Positions 1 to 10,416 of a stretch of DNA of 51,628 bases are shown one piece after another. The notes below the pieces were generated by a model, which worked only from the letters and a program-made list of their open reading frames with translations, searched no databases and was not told where the DNA came from. Origin of the DNA: Phoronis australis (taxonomy: Eukaryota > Phoronida > Phoronidae); contig NMRA01001128.1 in assembly GCA_002633005.1 (NCBI GenBank), positions 1 to 51,628 of the forward strand, written 5' to 3'. The position numbers were made by a program, and so were the translations under genes. The stretch's first letter is position 1. The number at the start of each line of letters is the position of its first letter.

Positions 1-446
1 GCAGTATAGAGTTTGTGCTGTGGCAAGTCTGTGAATCAATCTGTTTGTATTGTGTTACTGTTGACCTCGAAACTGTGTTGAAACCGAGCTGAGTGTCTGG
101 CGGTGCCGTTAGTTTTGTTGCGTACGTCCCCTGCAGCCGTCGCCCTATGTTTGATTGATCAAACCATTGGCTTTCTGTTTCTGTGTTGTTTGACTAACAT
201 TTGGGTCCAGTGGAATGGATACTGTGGTTTTCTTCTGTGGTTACTTCTGCCCACGTCTCTTGACCTGCTGTCAATATTGGGATGATGAGTTGTTGGGAGC
301 TTTATACCCTGTGATGTCAAGCTGTCCCCCTTGGGCAGGATTGCGTGTAGGGGTGTCTAGTGAAAAGTTGTCATGTTGATTTGTTTTTATGGTGTCTTTA
401 AATGGGAGAGGTGTCTTCAAGATGACAAGTTTTCACCTACATAGTG
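1..446. other. Non-coding, presumed PRMT2-like intron or upstream DNA
   Basis: No exon with good splice sites and PRMT2 or SH3 similarity was recognised. The only open frame is about 60 codons with no recognisable motif. Confidence 0.4.
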
Positions 447-946
447 CAGGGCTTGGAATTTTCCGCGGAAACGCGGATTTCCGCTTTTTTCAAATGTTCT
501 GTCCGCGCATTTTATTAGATTTCCGCGTAAAAAAAATCGGGATTTGAGATAAGATTTCTGCTGCAATTTCCTTTCTTACCACGGCGTTGCAGACGACGTT
601 CACCTCGAAAAGCGGAAGTTGCTCTTTATGTTTCGGAGGAACGTAAATTGTCAACATTGCCGGGGCATCTGGGATAGCGTGGTGGGATTTTCAATGGCGT
701 CTCGTGTTATTGTAAACCATGGCGACAAATACTACGGCTCTGCAGTCAAAAATGTGTGGGTTGGGAGTGGACGGACGAGCTAAAAGGACGCAGACGCATG
801 CTAATGATGGTTGGTAACGTTTTTTTTTTATTCCTCCCGATTTTTGTCGGGGAAAGGTTCATATCGACCATTTCAAGGCTGGGTAGCGCGCATGATTTGG
901 CCGTAAAAGTTTCCGCGTTTTTTGTCATTGGTCATTCCAAGCCCTG
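447..946. mobile_element. Non-autonomous DNA transposon with CAGGGCTTGGAAT ends, copy 1
   Basis: It begins CAGGGCTTGGAAT and ends ATTCCAAGCCCTG, a 13-bp terminal inverted repeat, and is flanked on both sides by ATAGTG (441-446 and 947-952), a 6-bp target-site duplication. It is 500 bp with no coding capacity. Compared with the second copy it has about 130 bp extra before its right end. CAGGG ends recall hAT elements, whose usual TSD is 8 bp, so the superfamily is not settled. Confidence 0.85.
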
Positions 947-952
947 ATAGTG

Positions 953-1101
953 GCGGATTTAAGGGGGTCAGCATAGGGACCATGGCCCCCCTAAAATTCT
1001 TCCATATTCCATTTGGAAGTTTTGGGGTGGCAATATCTCATGGGCAGAATCCTGGCTAATACTCTACTCTGCCCCTCAACTCAAAATCCTGGATCCGCCC
1101 A
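953..1101. mobile_element. MITE-like repeat with GGCGGAT ends, copy 1
   Basis: It starts GGCGGATTTA with a G-rich run and ends CCTGGATCCGCC. The reverse complement of 34797-34943 matches along most of its length, including CATATTCCATTTGG and AACTCAAAATCCTGG. It is about 150 bp with imperfect terminal inverted repeats (GGCGGAT). It sits directly against the right target-site copy of the 447-946 element. Confidence 0.7.
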
Positions 1102-1316
1102 TGCCCCAATGACGGGGCTCGTGTTGATTTTGAAATAATACGAGCTCTTTGACTGCTCTTTTGTAGGATTATTTGAGCAAGGCATACTTTCAGTGAAAGT
1201 GTTTTGGGTTGTAACATAAGAAGGATTTTATGTCCAGTGAAGGGTAATCACTGGTTTGAAATGTCACAAGAATATTTTTTGCAAAATTTTTTAAGTCCGG
1301 TCAGCATGCCACATAT

Positions 1317-1333
1317 GGTCACGTCACGTGACC
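1317..1333. promoter_or_regulatory. Palindromic E-box / CLEAR-like site
   Basis: GGTCACGT-C-ACGTGACC is a perfect 17-bp palindrome and contains GTCACGTGAC, the consensus for MiT/TFE-type bHLH-zip factors. It lies upstream of or inside an intron of the PRMT2-like gene. Function is inferred from the motif only. Confidence 0.35.
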
Positions 1334-1371
1334 TAATGAATATAATTCTGAAAAGATTTCTGTCCAAACCG

Positions 1372-1425
1372 GGAGTCGATCCCGGGACCGTCTGCTAATC
1401 GTGCAGACTCAGATAGCGTGCTGAT
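1372..1425 (-). repeat. tRNA-like 3' half (tRNA pseudogene or SINE relic)
   Basis: On the minus strand GTCTGC/GCAGAC forms a stem with a 7-nt loop like an anticodon arm. A T-arm CCGGG/CCCGG with a 7-nt loop ATCGACT follows, which fits a pol III B box. The 5' half does not fold into a convincing D-arm and acceptor stem, and loop position 33 is not T, so this is not a functional tRNA. Confidence 0.45.
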
Positions 1426-1639
1426 CAGACTTAAAAATAGTTTGTGATATGTATTTCCACACCGGTTTAAGAATTGCGTATGCTTTGCTCAGTACCTTGT
1501 CACTGTTGGTAAAGAGCATGCCCTGATACATGCGCTCCCCCTTTCTCCAGTTAGGAGTTGAGGATTCTGGGGTCATGTGATCACGAGGCTAAGTCTATAT
1601 ATGGTTAATGTTGATTGCAAGTCTGCATTGTTAAATGAG

Positions 1640-2002
1640 CAGGGCTTGGAATTTTCCGCGGAAACGCGGATTTCCGCTTTTTTCAAATGTTCTGTACGTG
1701 CATTTTATTATATTTCCGCGTAAAAAAATCGGATTTGATATAAAATTTCCGCGGCAAATACCCTTGCAGACGACGTTCACCTCGAAAAGCGGAAGTTGCT
1801 CTTTATGTTTCGGAGGAACGTAAATTGTCAACATTGCCGGGGCATCTGGGATAGCGTGGTGGGATTTTCAATGGCGCCTCGTGTTATTGTAAACCGCGGC
1901 GACAAATACTACGGCTCTGCAGCCAAAAATGTGTGGGTTGGGAGTGGAGGGATGAGCCGTAAAAGTTTCCGCTTTTTTTGTCATTGGTCATTCCAAGCCC
2001 TG
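1640..2002. mobile_element. Non-autonomous DNA transposon with CAGGGCTTGGAAT ends, copy 2
   Basis: Same family and orientation as 447-946, 363 bp long, with the same 13-bp inverted ends. It is flanked by AATGAG on both sides (1634-1639 and 2003-2008), a 6-bp duplication different from that of copy 1. This shows two independent insertions rather than a duplicated segment. It ends 134 bp before PRMT2-like exon a. Confidence 0.87.
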
Positions 2003-2136
2003 AATGAGTGAAGATCTACCTTACTTTAACCCCTTGTATTGTATATTTATTTGGTACAGATAGAGGCTGTGGTTAAATTAACAAATTCTTGCTCTTGTTT
2101 TTTTTTCGTAGTTAACATATTGTTTGCTTCTCACAG

Positions 2137-2226
2137 AAACTTCACCATGAAATGTTATCCGACCGACCCAGGACACTTGCCTACCTCAATGCTATGAAGG
2201 TCCACCAAGACTGCTTCAGAGATAAG
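2137..2226 (+). CDS. PRMT2: PRMT2-like exon a (pre-motif-I helix)
   Basis: The acceptor is ttctcacag before 2137 and the donor is gtttct after 2226. The 90 nt are phase 0 at both ends and encode 30 residues starting KLHHEMLSDRPRT, the helix before the SAM site in PRMT2. The residues following in the next exon (VVLDVG) continue the family alignment without a gap. Confidence 0.9.
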
Positions 2227-5200
2227 GTTTCTCTTCTTTTCTTTCAACAGTAAGCCAGTAGGGTACACTTATCTCGTTTTTGTTCATCTTACTCGGTGTT
2301 GGTTCTTTGAGTCATTGTAAATACTGTGAAATTACAGTGTTCAAATATTTAATGGCTATTTTTGGGGAGTCTAGTAGCGTTCTAAAATAATTCAAAAGCT
2401 CAACACCATCTTTTGGATTAGAAACGAAATGAAATGAACGGAAGTGAGACGACAAGTATTTGATAAACGTTTACTGTTGAACATAAGTGTGATGAGATGT
2501 TCAAAAGGAATAGTGTTCACTTAAAACTGAAGCAAGTTGCATACACGAAGGCGTCTGTTCAAAATGGTTCCTAAGTGGTGGATGGGGAAAGTTCATTTTA
2601 GACTCTAGCCCTACTTGTGTATGCACGTTTGTTGAAAGTCTGGTTGGAAAGCTTATTGGGAACTGTATTCAGTTCATTTCACACTATTCCCGACACCACA
2701 GACAGTGATGTGAGGCTAGGACGCCATTCTCCTATCTAATGGAAACATTTGACATCCCTTGATTGTTGTTTATGCTGAGGAGGTAGCTTGGACTTGAGCA
2801 GGGCCATCCCTACAATTAATTTCCTCGCCGGGTTGCATGAAACAGTCGCAAATAGGGACTCAACTAAGCTCTCTGAATCTTATGCGTATTCATTTCGTTC
2901 TTTACCCACTTTTGTTATATTTTTCTGTCATTTTAACTTAATTATGAGCTCCTCTTTGACTTAATGACATAATGTAAGTAAAAACTGACCTTGATTGAGT
3001 CATAATAGTTAGCGAATTGGTCCTTAAATTAGAGGCGTTGCGTGAAATGAAACCTACTAATATTTTCATTAATATTTAGAATTCAATGTAGAGTTCACTC
3101 TCGATTTGTATCAAAGCCAAAAATTGACACGATAATGAGACCCAAACAGCATAAAAAAGACAATCGGTGTTTTCACAAATCGGTGTTTTCACAAGTCCAC
3201 AAATACGCAGTAGATTTAGGAAGCTTAGTTGATATGAGTCCCTATTTGGGACTGTGTCATGTAAGCGGGCACTGGTATCTTAACAGCCCATGTCACATCA
3301 GATGCTGCGAAGTAACGTACGTACACTTATACCAGACTTTTTCCTCAAAATGTTGCACAAACTTCCTGTCACATGGTATTCATTCTCCTGTGCCTGTATA
3401 ACATCAACATTTTCTTGCCCATAGGTGGTGCTAGACGTGGGATGTGGAACTGGAGTACTGAGCATGTTTGCTGCCAAGTATGGTTTAGCTAAGACGGTAA
3501 GTTATGTGTAGTTGTTGTAAGGGGTTTGCTTTGTACTGAGTAACAAGCCTTTGGGTGAACTAATGATGTATTGATGTGTTTATCAGTTCTCAATTTTTGT
3601 TCACAATCCAGTAATCTGGTTGGAAACACGACTGTTATTTCTGTCTGACAGCGTGATGCATACTCTCTGACTAGTACTTTCTGTACAATTTGTGATCTTC
3701 CGGTGCGCGGTTGTAAGGAATATTGCTAATAGACATTACAAACAAAAAGGTTATAATAGTGGCTGTACTTTGGTAGCACTATCCTCGTCCTGAGGCACTC
3801 GGTAAAGTGAATGTGATGGATTAGCAGCCACAGCTGGTAGAAGGGCTTTCAAGCAGAGAACGGTCGTGCCCTTTTATATTCGGAAGACGGCGATGCATTC
3901 CCAATTTTGGACAGGTCTGATGTATTCTACGCCATCTAATAGCCGTTTTTATGATAATTGTAAACATACCTAGAAGCCTTCCATTTGCGGTGCATTTGAG
4001 GGTGCGTTTCAAGGCTCCACTCAACTCTTTTTAATATGTAATTTATAACTTAGTAATAATCTAACAGAATTTGCAAAATCACAAAACATAAAGAAGTGAA
4101 TTTTACGTTTGCTAAAACGAAATCTGTTTTTGAAAACAGAAAGCCACAGTCTCTACTACCGTAATCGTTCGGGTTAACGCCCATGCTCAGTTAACCGCCC
4201 ACCCCCTACTTTAGGTGAATTTCGATTTAACCGCCCACTGCTCGGTTAACCGCCCCCCTGCTATTTTTGAAGATTTCCAATTAACCGCCCACTGCTCGGT
4301 TAACCGCCCATCCCCTACTTTTGCCGATTGGTGATTACCGCCCTGTGCTAATAGGAAACGCGAATCCCCGACCTTTTAGATTAAGATCGATGATAACATT
4401 GAGTGCAACGACGGCCTCAGAGACCGCGGTTTAGCAATGTGAATTATGATACCAGTAACAAATTATTGTAACGGGTCATCGATTAACTTCAAAATGTAAT
4501 ACTTGAACACTTTGTCACTTTCTTTTCTTCTCATGTTCGCAAACTTTAGGAACCGCGCTGGCGTCTACACCTCCACTTTCAGCCACAATCTCTGCCGCAC
4601 TGAGTTATCGACTACAGTGCACTATATAAAAGATGCATTCGAAATAACCAGGTCAGAGAAATGTGACATTGCTTTTGCCAACCCTCTGAATGCGCTTTAG
4701 GTTGTAAGCTCTCGGGATTTTGAAGAATTCCCATAAACCGCGAAAAGTTGATAAATTCTTTATATTTTGGTGAGTGTAATTGCCGGGTTATCGAGATCCC
4801 CGTCTTTCGAGTACTCTCGTCACGGTAATTTCGTCGCATATAGTAAACCGGGGTTACTTACCCGAACAATTAAGGCTTCGTCTAAGAATTATTTTTACCG
4901 AGAATAGATGGTTTCATTTGCTAACAAAAGCTGCGTCTCGCAGTCGAAACGAAAACCGCAACGACGGTTGTTCAAGGTCGACACTGGAATCGGCCGACTT
5001 CTTGTTTGCTAAGTCGACCAGTAAAAACGCGAGTGTAGACAGAAACTCGTGTTTGTGTTTTGCAATGTAACTTGGTGGCAATTTTTTGAATGTAGAGTTT
5101 GTTAACAAAAAGTTTGTTATTGTATTTAGCCATTGAAAGGCCAGAGTACCGTACATGTCAACTCCACATACCGGCAACATAAACAGGCGAATCGACAGTG

Positions 5201-8200
5201 CATGGCAGCTGAATAGTTGAACCCGATTTCGTGATTGATTATACATTTTTATGCTTTTTGACCATTCAGACCAGGAGTACATTCTGTTATCTCGAAATGA
5301 TTTTGAACTGAAATTCGGAACTGCTGGTAGTCCTTGTCTACGTGACCGTCAGTTAAGTTGTTTATTATGGGAGTGCACTGATCACAGGAAAAATGGGTCA
5401 GCACGTGACCACAACTGGGTTAAAACGACAGCACAGCTACCGTCTGCTACGCAGGTGAACATGTTCAACGTCTGCGAAGTATAGTGAAATAATGAGCATA
5501 ATTCGCAATAATCGGTCTCACCTGAGGCGCCATATTATGTAGCAAACTTTCTATGCAAGCGTTCGGAGTTTGACCACACTCTACATTTTCGAAACTATTT
5601 GTTAATTAGAGTGCGCAGAGTACGCACTTGGTGGCGATAAAGTTCTTTTCAAAGTGTTAGGCGATCCCAGTATGTGGCTTAGTACGTGTGGTGACTCAGA
5701 TCATAAGGTAAGATTAACCGCCCAGGGCGGTTGCCGGTCGTAATAAGCGCCCATGTTCAGTTAACCGCCCCCCCCCCGATTTCTTGAAATTTCACGTTTA
5801 AGCGCCCATGTCTGGTTAACCGCCCACCCCCGATTTTTTGGGTTCGCCAATTTAACCGCCCAGGGCGTTAACCCGAGCGATTACGGTAGTACGGTTTGTT
5901 CATCGCCCTTAATACATCCAAAGTTAAAAATGGTTTTACCATGTCAGGTTTTTGCAGTCGAAGCCAGTGATATGGCCACCTATGCCAAACAACTAGTAGC
6001 TGCCAATGGCCTGTCTGACACGGTCCAAGTGATTAATGCTCCAGTGGAGGAGGCAGACATACCTGAGAAGGTTGACATCATCATCTCAGAATGGATGGGC
6101 ACGCTCTTATTGGTGAGAAAGTGTTAAGCTCCGTTCACACCGGTCCTGGAATGGGCAAGGTTGATGGTTGTTCGGTTATCGGTACATTTCTGCTTTTTCT
6201 GAGTGAAAATCGACCTTTTTATATTAATTCTAAATCCATTGTGATTTTTTTCATTTATTGAATGGGTAGGGGTATATTGAAGGGGTAGGGGTATATTGAA
6301 GGGTGTAGGGCTATATTCCTTCATGGTAGTCCGCCATAATTCTTTCCTACGACAATTGGTCATGTTTGCATTTTCGCCGTCTTTAGTTTTGCTCAGTCTA
6401 CAATGTAATTGGCCAAAACATTGATGGCGAGAGTGTGAAAGCCAATCATAATAGTTCTTACAAAAGAACTTACTACTTCTCATGCTCATTGACTGCTCTT
6501 CATCAGTGCGCTTCTCTTTCGTATCTGCTTTTTTATTTTTACTCAAAATGCCGAATACAATTGACAACTGTCACAAAGCATAGGTACAGGAAATCGGTGC
6601 TGGAATTAAAAGCAAGTTTAGGTGCAATTGGTTGGATCATAATGTTACAAGAACTTTTAGTAGATAGCAAACATGAACCCGTGTCTGTTACCATTGGCAA
6701 TTTCATTAAGAAACTCAACGTTGTGGGGAAAAGCATTGTGTTCTGTTTGTGATGATGTTTACTGATCAAGAGGACTGATTTGACTCGCATTTGCGTGTAG
6801 AATTGGTTGAAAACATGACACTTATTGTTATTAACAATCTTTATTCCGTTCCGTTCGTATCCTTGGAACACTCAACAGAACATTGGTAAAGCAACTGACC
6901 AAGGGATATGATTAAAAGACACGCGATATCTCAAAACACTTGTTTCATTCTCAAGTGGAAATATAAGGATGCAGTAATACCACCACAGAGCATAAGCTGG
7001 AGTTATACACAGTGGGACACTGTAGGTGGGAAATACTGCAAAGAATGACAAATGAAGGGGAGTAAGATGTAATAAATATACAAAAAGGCAACAAATATTT
7101 TTTGTCTACTAATGCTGAGATTTGTTGGAGTTTGACAAATTTGTCTTGTTATAGAACTGAATCATCTGCAATATGACAATCAGCCTTGTACTTAGATTTT
7201 TGTGAGACTTTCAGTGCATGTCTTCTCTTCAAGGAGCACCATCTTTAGGTGCTTATCTAGAAATTCTTCAATGACTCTGGACTGTGTTTTTGAAAGACCT
7301 TACTTTTGGAAACACACGAACGAACATGATGGATGTGTATTTGAAAGTTTTTTTGAGATGAATTTGCGGAAAAGTTAATTTTTGAAAATGCTTTACTTTA
7401 TATGTTAAAAATTGACAGGTGGCCTGATGCAGTGTGCAGTGTACCAGGCATGCTTGGGTCATGTGACTATACCTGTTGTTTTGGTCACTTTCATCATTTT
7501 GCCCTTGGCAACTAATCCAAGAATTATTATTACAACTTCTTGGTTGATACCCTCTTCAAATGCCTTGTGTCACTTTTACATGCGGGACACTTCAGACAAT
7601 TGAAACACCACTTGTATAATATTTACCATTGTTACCCTAAAAATTAATCTAATTGGACTTTCAGCATGTAAAGAAATGTAGATGGCAGTTGAAATTAATG
7701 TATATTAGGGACAGTCGTCTTCTCTCAACTCTTTAATTTCATCTCTTTTGCTGGAAAAAAATCTTTTTTAACTAAATAGTTTATAGTGTAGCTGTTGTGA
7801 GGTGATATCAGATCAAAAATTCTTAATTTTACTTTTCAGTTCGAGTACATGATAGAGGCAGTGCTGAGTGCCCGTCAGCTCCACCTGAAGGAAGATGGGG
7901 GTACTATGTGGCCGGGTGTAGCCACACTACACCTGTGTCCATGTAACGCCGACCAGGTGTACAAAGAGCGGGTCACCTTCTGGACTGAGCAGTATGGATT
8001 GGACCTCAGGCCTCTGGTGTGCGTATTGACACAAGATTGTCACAAACGAGGTGACTTGCATTTGAAATACGGACACCATAGCCAAGCGTAATTCCCACAT
8101 TTCTGTCAGTGTAATGGATACATTGCACTTTCGTCTCAGGAAATTGATAGCGCTGTCTCACAATACATGTACATTTCACTACAAAGGACTTTTAAGTAAT

Positions 8201-10416
8201 ACTTGAAATTAATTGTCCAGCTTAGTGCATCTGTTACCACAGCACTATAGTAGTATGTTTAATGTACTGAGCATTGGCAACTGAGACATTCAAGAACAAG
8301 ACTGCGTATGCTCGGTTTCATTGTTGACTGTATGAACCACACCACTGCTCTTTATCATTTTTCCAAGATCTCTTGCACTCTCCAAATTCTGGCCATGGAT
8401 TTGTAGTGTCAAACCAACTTGACTGAAAAGCTTCCTTACAGTATTTTTGCCTGTTTACAGCCCTCTTAGTCGTGAAGAGTTCCTCTCCCGTCCAATCATC
8501 AGCTCTGTCGTGAAGCCTGAAGATTGCCTGTCGGACAGCCAGGAGATCCTTCGTATTGACATGGCCCATCAGGACATTGCTGATTTAGAAGAGTTTGTGT
8601 CACCGTTTGTGTTCAAGGTTACACGGGACAGGATGTGTCACGGCTTCGTCTCGTGGTTCTGTGTTAAGTTTGATTCAAAAGAGTGCGATCATGGTGCCGT
8701 CTCTCTTTCTACAGGCCCCAATGATGAGTAAGTGGACTCGTAGTTGTCATTCTGTGAGGCCGAGCAATTTGAGAAAGTTGCATTCATACTGCCTTCAAGA
8801 TTGATTTAATGTAATAAATTCCATTTGGTGCTTAAAAAGGTGAAACATCCAGTATCTTTATGCCAAAGTTAAACAGCTATAATGAATATGTAGTGTAATA
8901 GCCCAAGGTAGGCTTAGAAGAACTGACCGTATGGCATTACTATGGTCTGTGGTTAATAAACTGGTGAACATGACTTGACTGGAAGAAAAGCAACAAGGGA
9001 GATAACTGCTGCATTTTTACTTTCCTAGAACAACACACTGGAAGCAAGCACTGCTTTTGTTGGATGAACCATTTTACGTTACCATGGGTGATGAGGTTAA
9101 AGGTCAGGTGAAGGTGTGTCGAAATGACTTGTGGAGGCGCCACTTGTCCATCACCATTACTTTTGACTGTACGTTAAAGGCCGGCATGTCAAAACAGTCC
9201 GTGATTTTTCCAATGAAGGTGAGCACCAAGTTATTAATTTTAGATACCCTGTTTTTCCGTTTTCAAAAACGGAGAAATCTTACGTCGCTTCAGCTCCATT
9301 TTAAGCTGCAGGCCGGTGTTTATTGTTTCTCGAAACTGGAAAAAGAATGGCTCCACCTTCAGAAAAAATAAACTATTTGTATGACGTAGCATGAGAATGC
9401 TCCCATAGACCTTTTGAACATTTTGATAGCATAGAAGTGTCTTGTTTGACCCAACTTCTAATTCTGGGGTACAAGATGGCTGACTTGATAGGGATAGAAT
9501 GCAAATTTCTTTCATTCTCAGTGATTTTGAGGCATTGAACATCCCACTAGGCAATAGTGCAAATTCAAGAGTTGATGTTTGAAAATATCGGACTTCATTA
9601 AATCTACAGTCTAATCATGCTGTTGAACCTTATTACTATGCGTATTTTATGTTGCCGCCATGTTGGAAAATGCCAACTGTTCCTGGTAGCGATCATTAGC
9701 ATGTTGGTCTATTTTCTGTGTACTGANAACCACCCAGGGCGTTAACCCGAACGATTACGGTAATTGTAGATACCCTGTTTTTCCGTTTTCAAAAACGGAG
9801 AAATCTTACGTCGCTTCAGCTCCATTTTAAGCTGCACGCCGGTGTTTATTGTTTCTCGAAACTCGAAAAAGAACGGCTCCACCTTCAAAAAAAATAAACT
9901 ATTTGGATGACGTAGCATGAGAATGCTCCCATAGACCTTTTGAACATTTTGATAGCATAGAAGTGTCTTGTTTGACCCAACTTCTAATTCTGGGGTACAA
10001 GATGGCTGACTTGATAGGGATAGAATGGAAATTTCTTTCATTCTCAGTGATTTTGAGGCATTGAACATCCCACTAGGCAATAGTGCAAATTCAAGAGTTG
10101 ATGTTTGAAAATATCAGACTGCATTAAATCTACAGTCTACTCATGCTGTTGAACCTTATTACTATGCGTATTTCATTATGTTGCCGCCATGTTGGAAAAT
10201 GCCAACTGTTCCTGGTAGCGATCATTAGCATGTTGGTCTGTTTTCTGTGTACTGAGGGAAAAACCTGTAGTGGAGAGGTGAAATTATGACCTGAAAAATT
10301 CGTGGAAATGACAAAACAACTTGATTGAGAATCACATCCAGTTTTGATTGGTCATTAATTTGTATCTGTTATTTTCTTTACAGAGTTATGACAAGACATT
10401 TTACTTATGGAGGTGA
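2137..10416 (+). CDS. PRMT2: PRMT2-like protein arginine methyltransferase, seven 3' coding exons (5' end missing)
   Basis: Exons 2137-2226, 3425-3496, 5948-6112, 7840-8018, 8461-8727, 9029-9218 and 10384-10416 join in frame to 331 codons plus TGA; all junctions are GT-AG. Seen: motif I VLDVGCGTG (residues 32-40 of this piece), post-I VEAS (58-61), double-E loop SEWMG...FE (E102, E111), THW loop (260-262) and a C-terminal LWR. Known: these define the type I PRMT Rossmann fold plus beta-barrel; the enzyme transfers methyl from S-adenosylmethionine to arginine, mostly in the nucleus, and vertebrate PRMT2 acts as a transcriptional coactivator. The stretch KLHHEML before motif I and the length and order of the barrel favour PRMT2 over PRMT1, 6 or 8. 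Vertebrate PRMT2 is about 430 residues with an N-terminal SH3 domain, so about 100 residues are missing here. No upstream exon was recognised in 1-2136. The last intron contains an assembly junction at 9727. Confidence 0.93.
2227..3424. other. PRMT2-like intron
   Basis: Intron between exons a and b. A 20-bp direct doublet (aatcggtgttttcacaa at about 3163-3199) is the only structure seen. Confidence 0.6.
3425..3496 (+). CDS. PRMT2: PRMT2-like exon b (SAM-binding motif I)
   Basis: The acceptor is tgcccatag and the donor is gtaagt. The 72 nt (phase 0/0) encode VVLDVGCGTGVLSMFAAKYG and four more residues. The GxGxG-type loop is intact. Confidence 0.95.
4159..5886. mobile_element. 1.73-kb TIR transposon with GTTAACCGCCC subterminal repeats, TA target site
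   Basis: The left end CCGTAATCGTTCGGGTTA... and the right end (reverse complement CCGTAATCGCTCGGGTTA...) form a ~24-bp inverted repeat with one mismatch, flanked by TA on each side. Inside each end is a block of GTTAACCGCCCA-type repeats (about 4170-4330 and 5714-5860). These blocks are in direct, not inverted, orientation. The middle has several open frames of up to 122 codons on the minus strand, none recognised as a transposase, so it is probably non-autonomous or eroded. TA duplication fits Tc1/mariner/pogo. It lies in the PRMT2-like intron between exons b and c. Confidence 0.82.
5948..6112 (+). CDS. PRMT2: PRMT2-like exon c (post-I acidic loop to double-E loop)
   Basis: The acceptor is accatgtcag and the donor is gtgaga. 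The 165 nt (phase 0/0) encode VFAVEAS at the start, whose Glu binds the SAM ribose, and SEWMGTLLL at the end, which carries the first catalytic Glu. The exon lies 61 bp to the right of the inserted TIR transposon, so the insertion comes very close to the acceptor but leaves it intact. Confidence 0.95.
6113..7839. other. PRMT2-like intron
   Basis: Intron between exons c and d. Apart from the tandem repeat at 6264 nothing was recognised; open frames here are short and lack splice or family support. Confidence 0.6.
6264..6318. repeat. ~19-bp tandem repeat, three units
   Basis: GGGTAGGGGTATATTGAAG occurs twice and a degenerate third unit follows, within the intron after exon c. Confidence 0.8.
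7840..8018 (+). CDS. PRMT2: PRMT2-like exon d (second catalytic Glu, start of barrel)
   Basis: The acceptor is acttttcag. Two overlapping GT donors exist (8014 and 8019). Only the second, gtgcgt at 8019, gives the phase-2 end needed to read exon e without a stop, and it restores the expected spacing to EEFLSRP. The exon encodes FEYMIEAVL with the second Glu, then MWPGVATLHL at the start of the beta-barrel. Confidence 0.92.
8461..8727 (+). CDS. PRMT2: PRMT2-like exon e (beta-barrel)
   Basis: The acceptor is ctgtttacag and the donor is gtaagt. The 267 nt enter with one base completing a codon and leave with two. They encode PLSREEFLSRP...KPEDCLSD...HGFVSWFCVKF...LSTGPND, all positions typical of the PRMT2 barrel. 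Confidence 0.94.
9029..9218 (+). CDS. PRMT2: PRMT2-like exon f (THW loop)
   Basis: The acceptor is actttcctag and the donor is gtgagc. The exon completes Glu258 and then reads TTHWKQALLLLDEPF..., giving the THW loop that shapes the arginine pocket, and ends VIFPMK at phase 0. Confidence 0.94.
9243..10254. repeat. Allelic-looking duplication around a single N in the last PRMT2 intron
   Basis: 9243-9726 and 9766-10254 are almost identical (same order, scattered substitutions and one 3-bp indel). The left copy stops at the N at 9727. Right of the N, 9728-9761 is the end of a CCGTAATCG-type transposon, then TA, then the second copy begins. This is best explained as two haplotype contigs placed side by side, one of which carries the transposon. 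Confidence 0.8.
9728..9761. mobile_element. Right-end fragment of the CCGTAATCG TIR transposon
   Basis: AACCACCCAGGGCGTTAACC followed by CGAACGATTACGG matches the right end of the element at 4159-5886, and TAATT follows. The N-free haplotype has TTAATT at the corresponding place (about 9235), so the empty site is visible and consistent with TA insertion. Confidence 0.75.
10384..10416 (+). CDS. PRMT2: PRMT2-like terminal exon
   Basis: After acceptor attttctttacag the frame reads SYDKTFYLWR and TGA. The ...(I/L)WR ending is the usual end of PRMT2. The 3' UTR follows to about 11050. Confidence 0.88.
   Translation, partial: SYDKTFYLWR

Noticed and set aside
4914-5282. 122-codon minus-strand frame inside the CCGTAATCG transposon
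   Set aside because: Checked for transposase signatures (DDE/DDD spacing, helix-turn-helix); none seen. It may be chance, so not called as a gene.
6124-6567. 147-codon minus-strand frame beside PRMT2 exon c
   Set aside because: It runs through an intron and the 6264 tandem repeat; no domain, and opposite to the well-supported gene.
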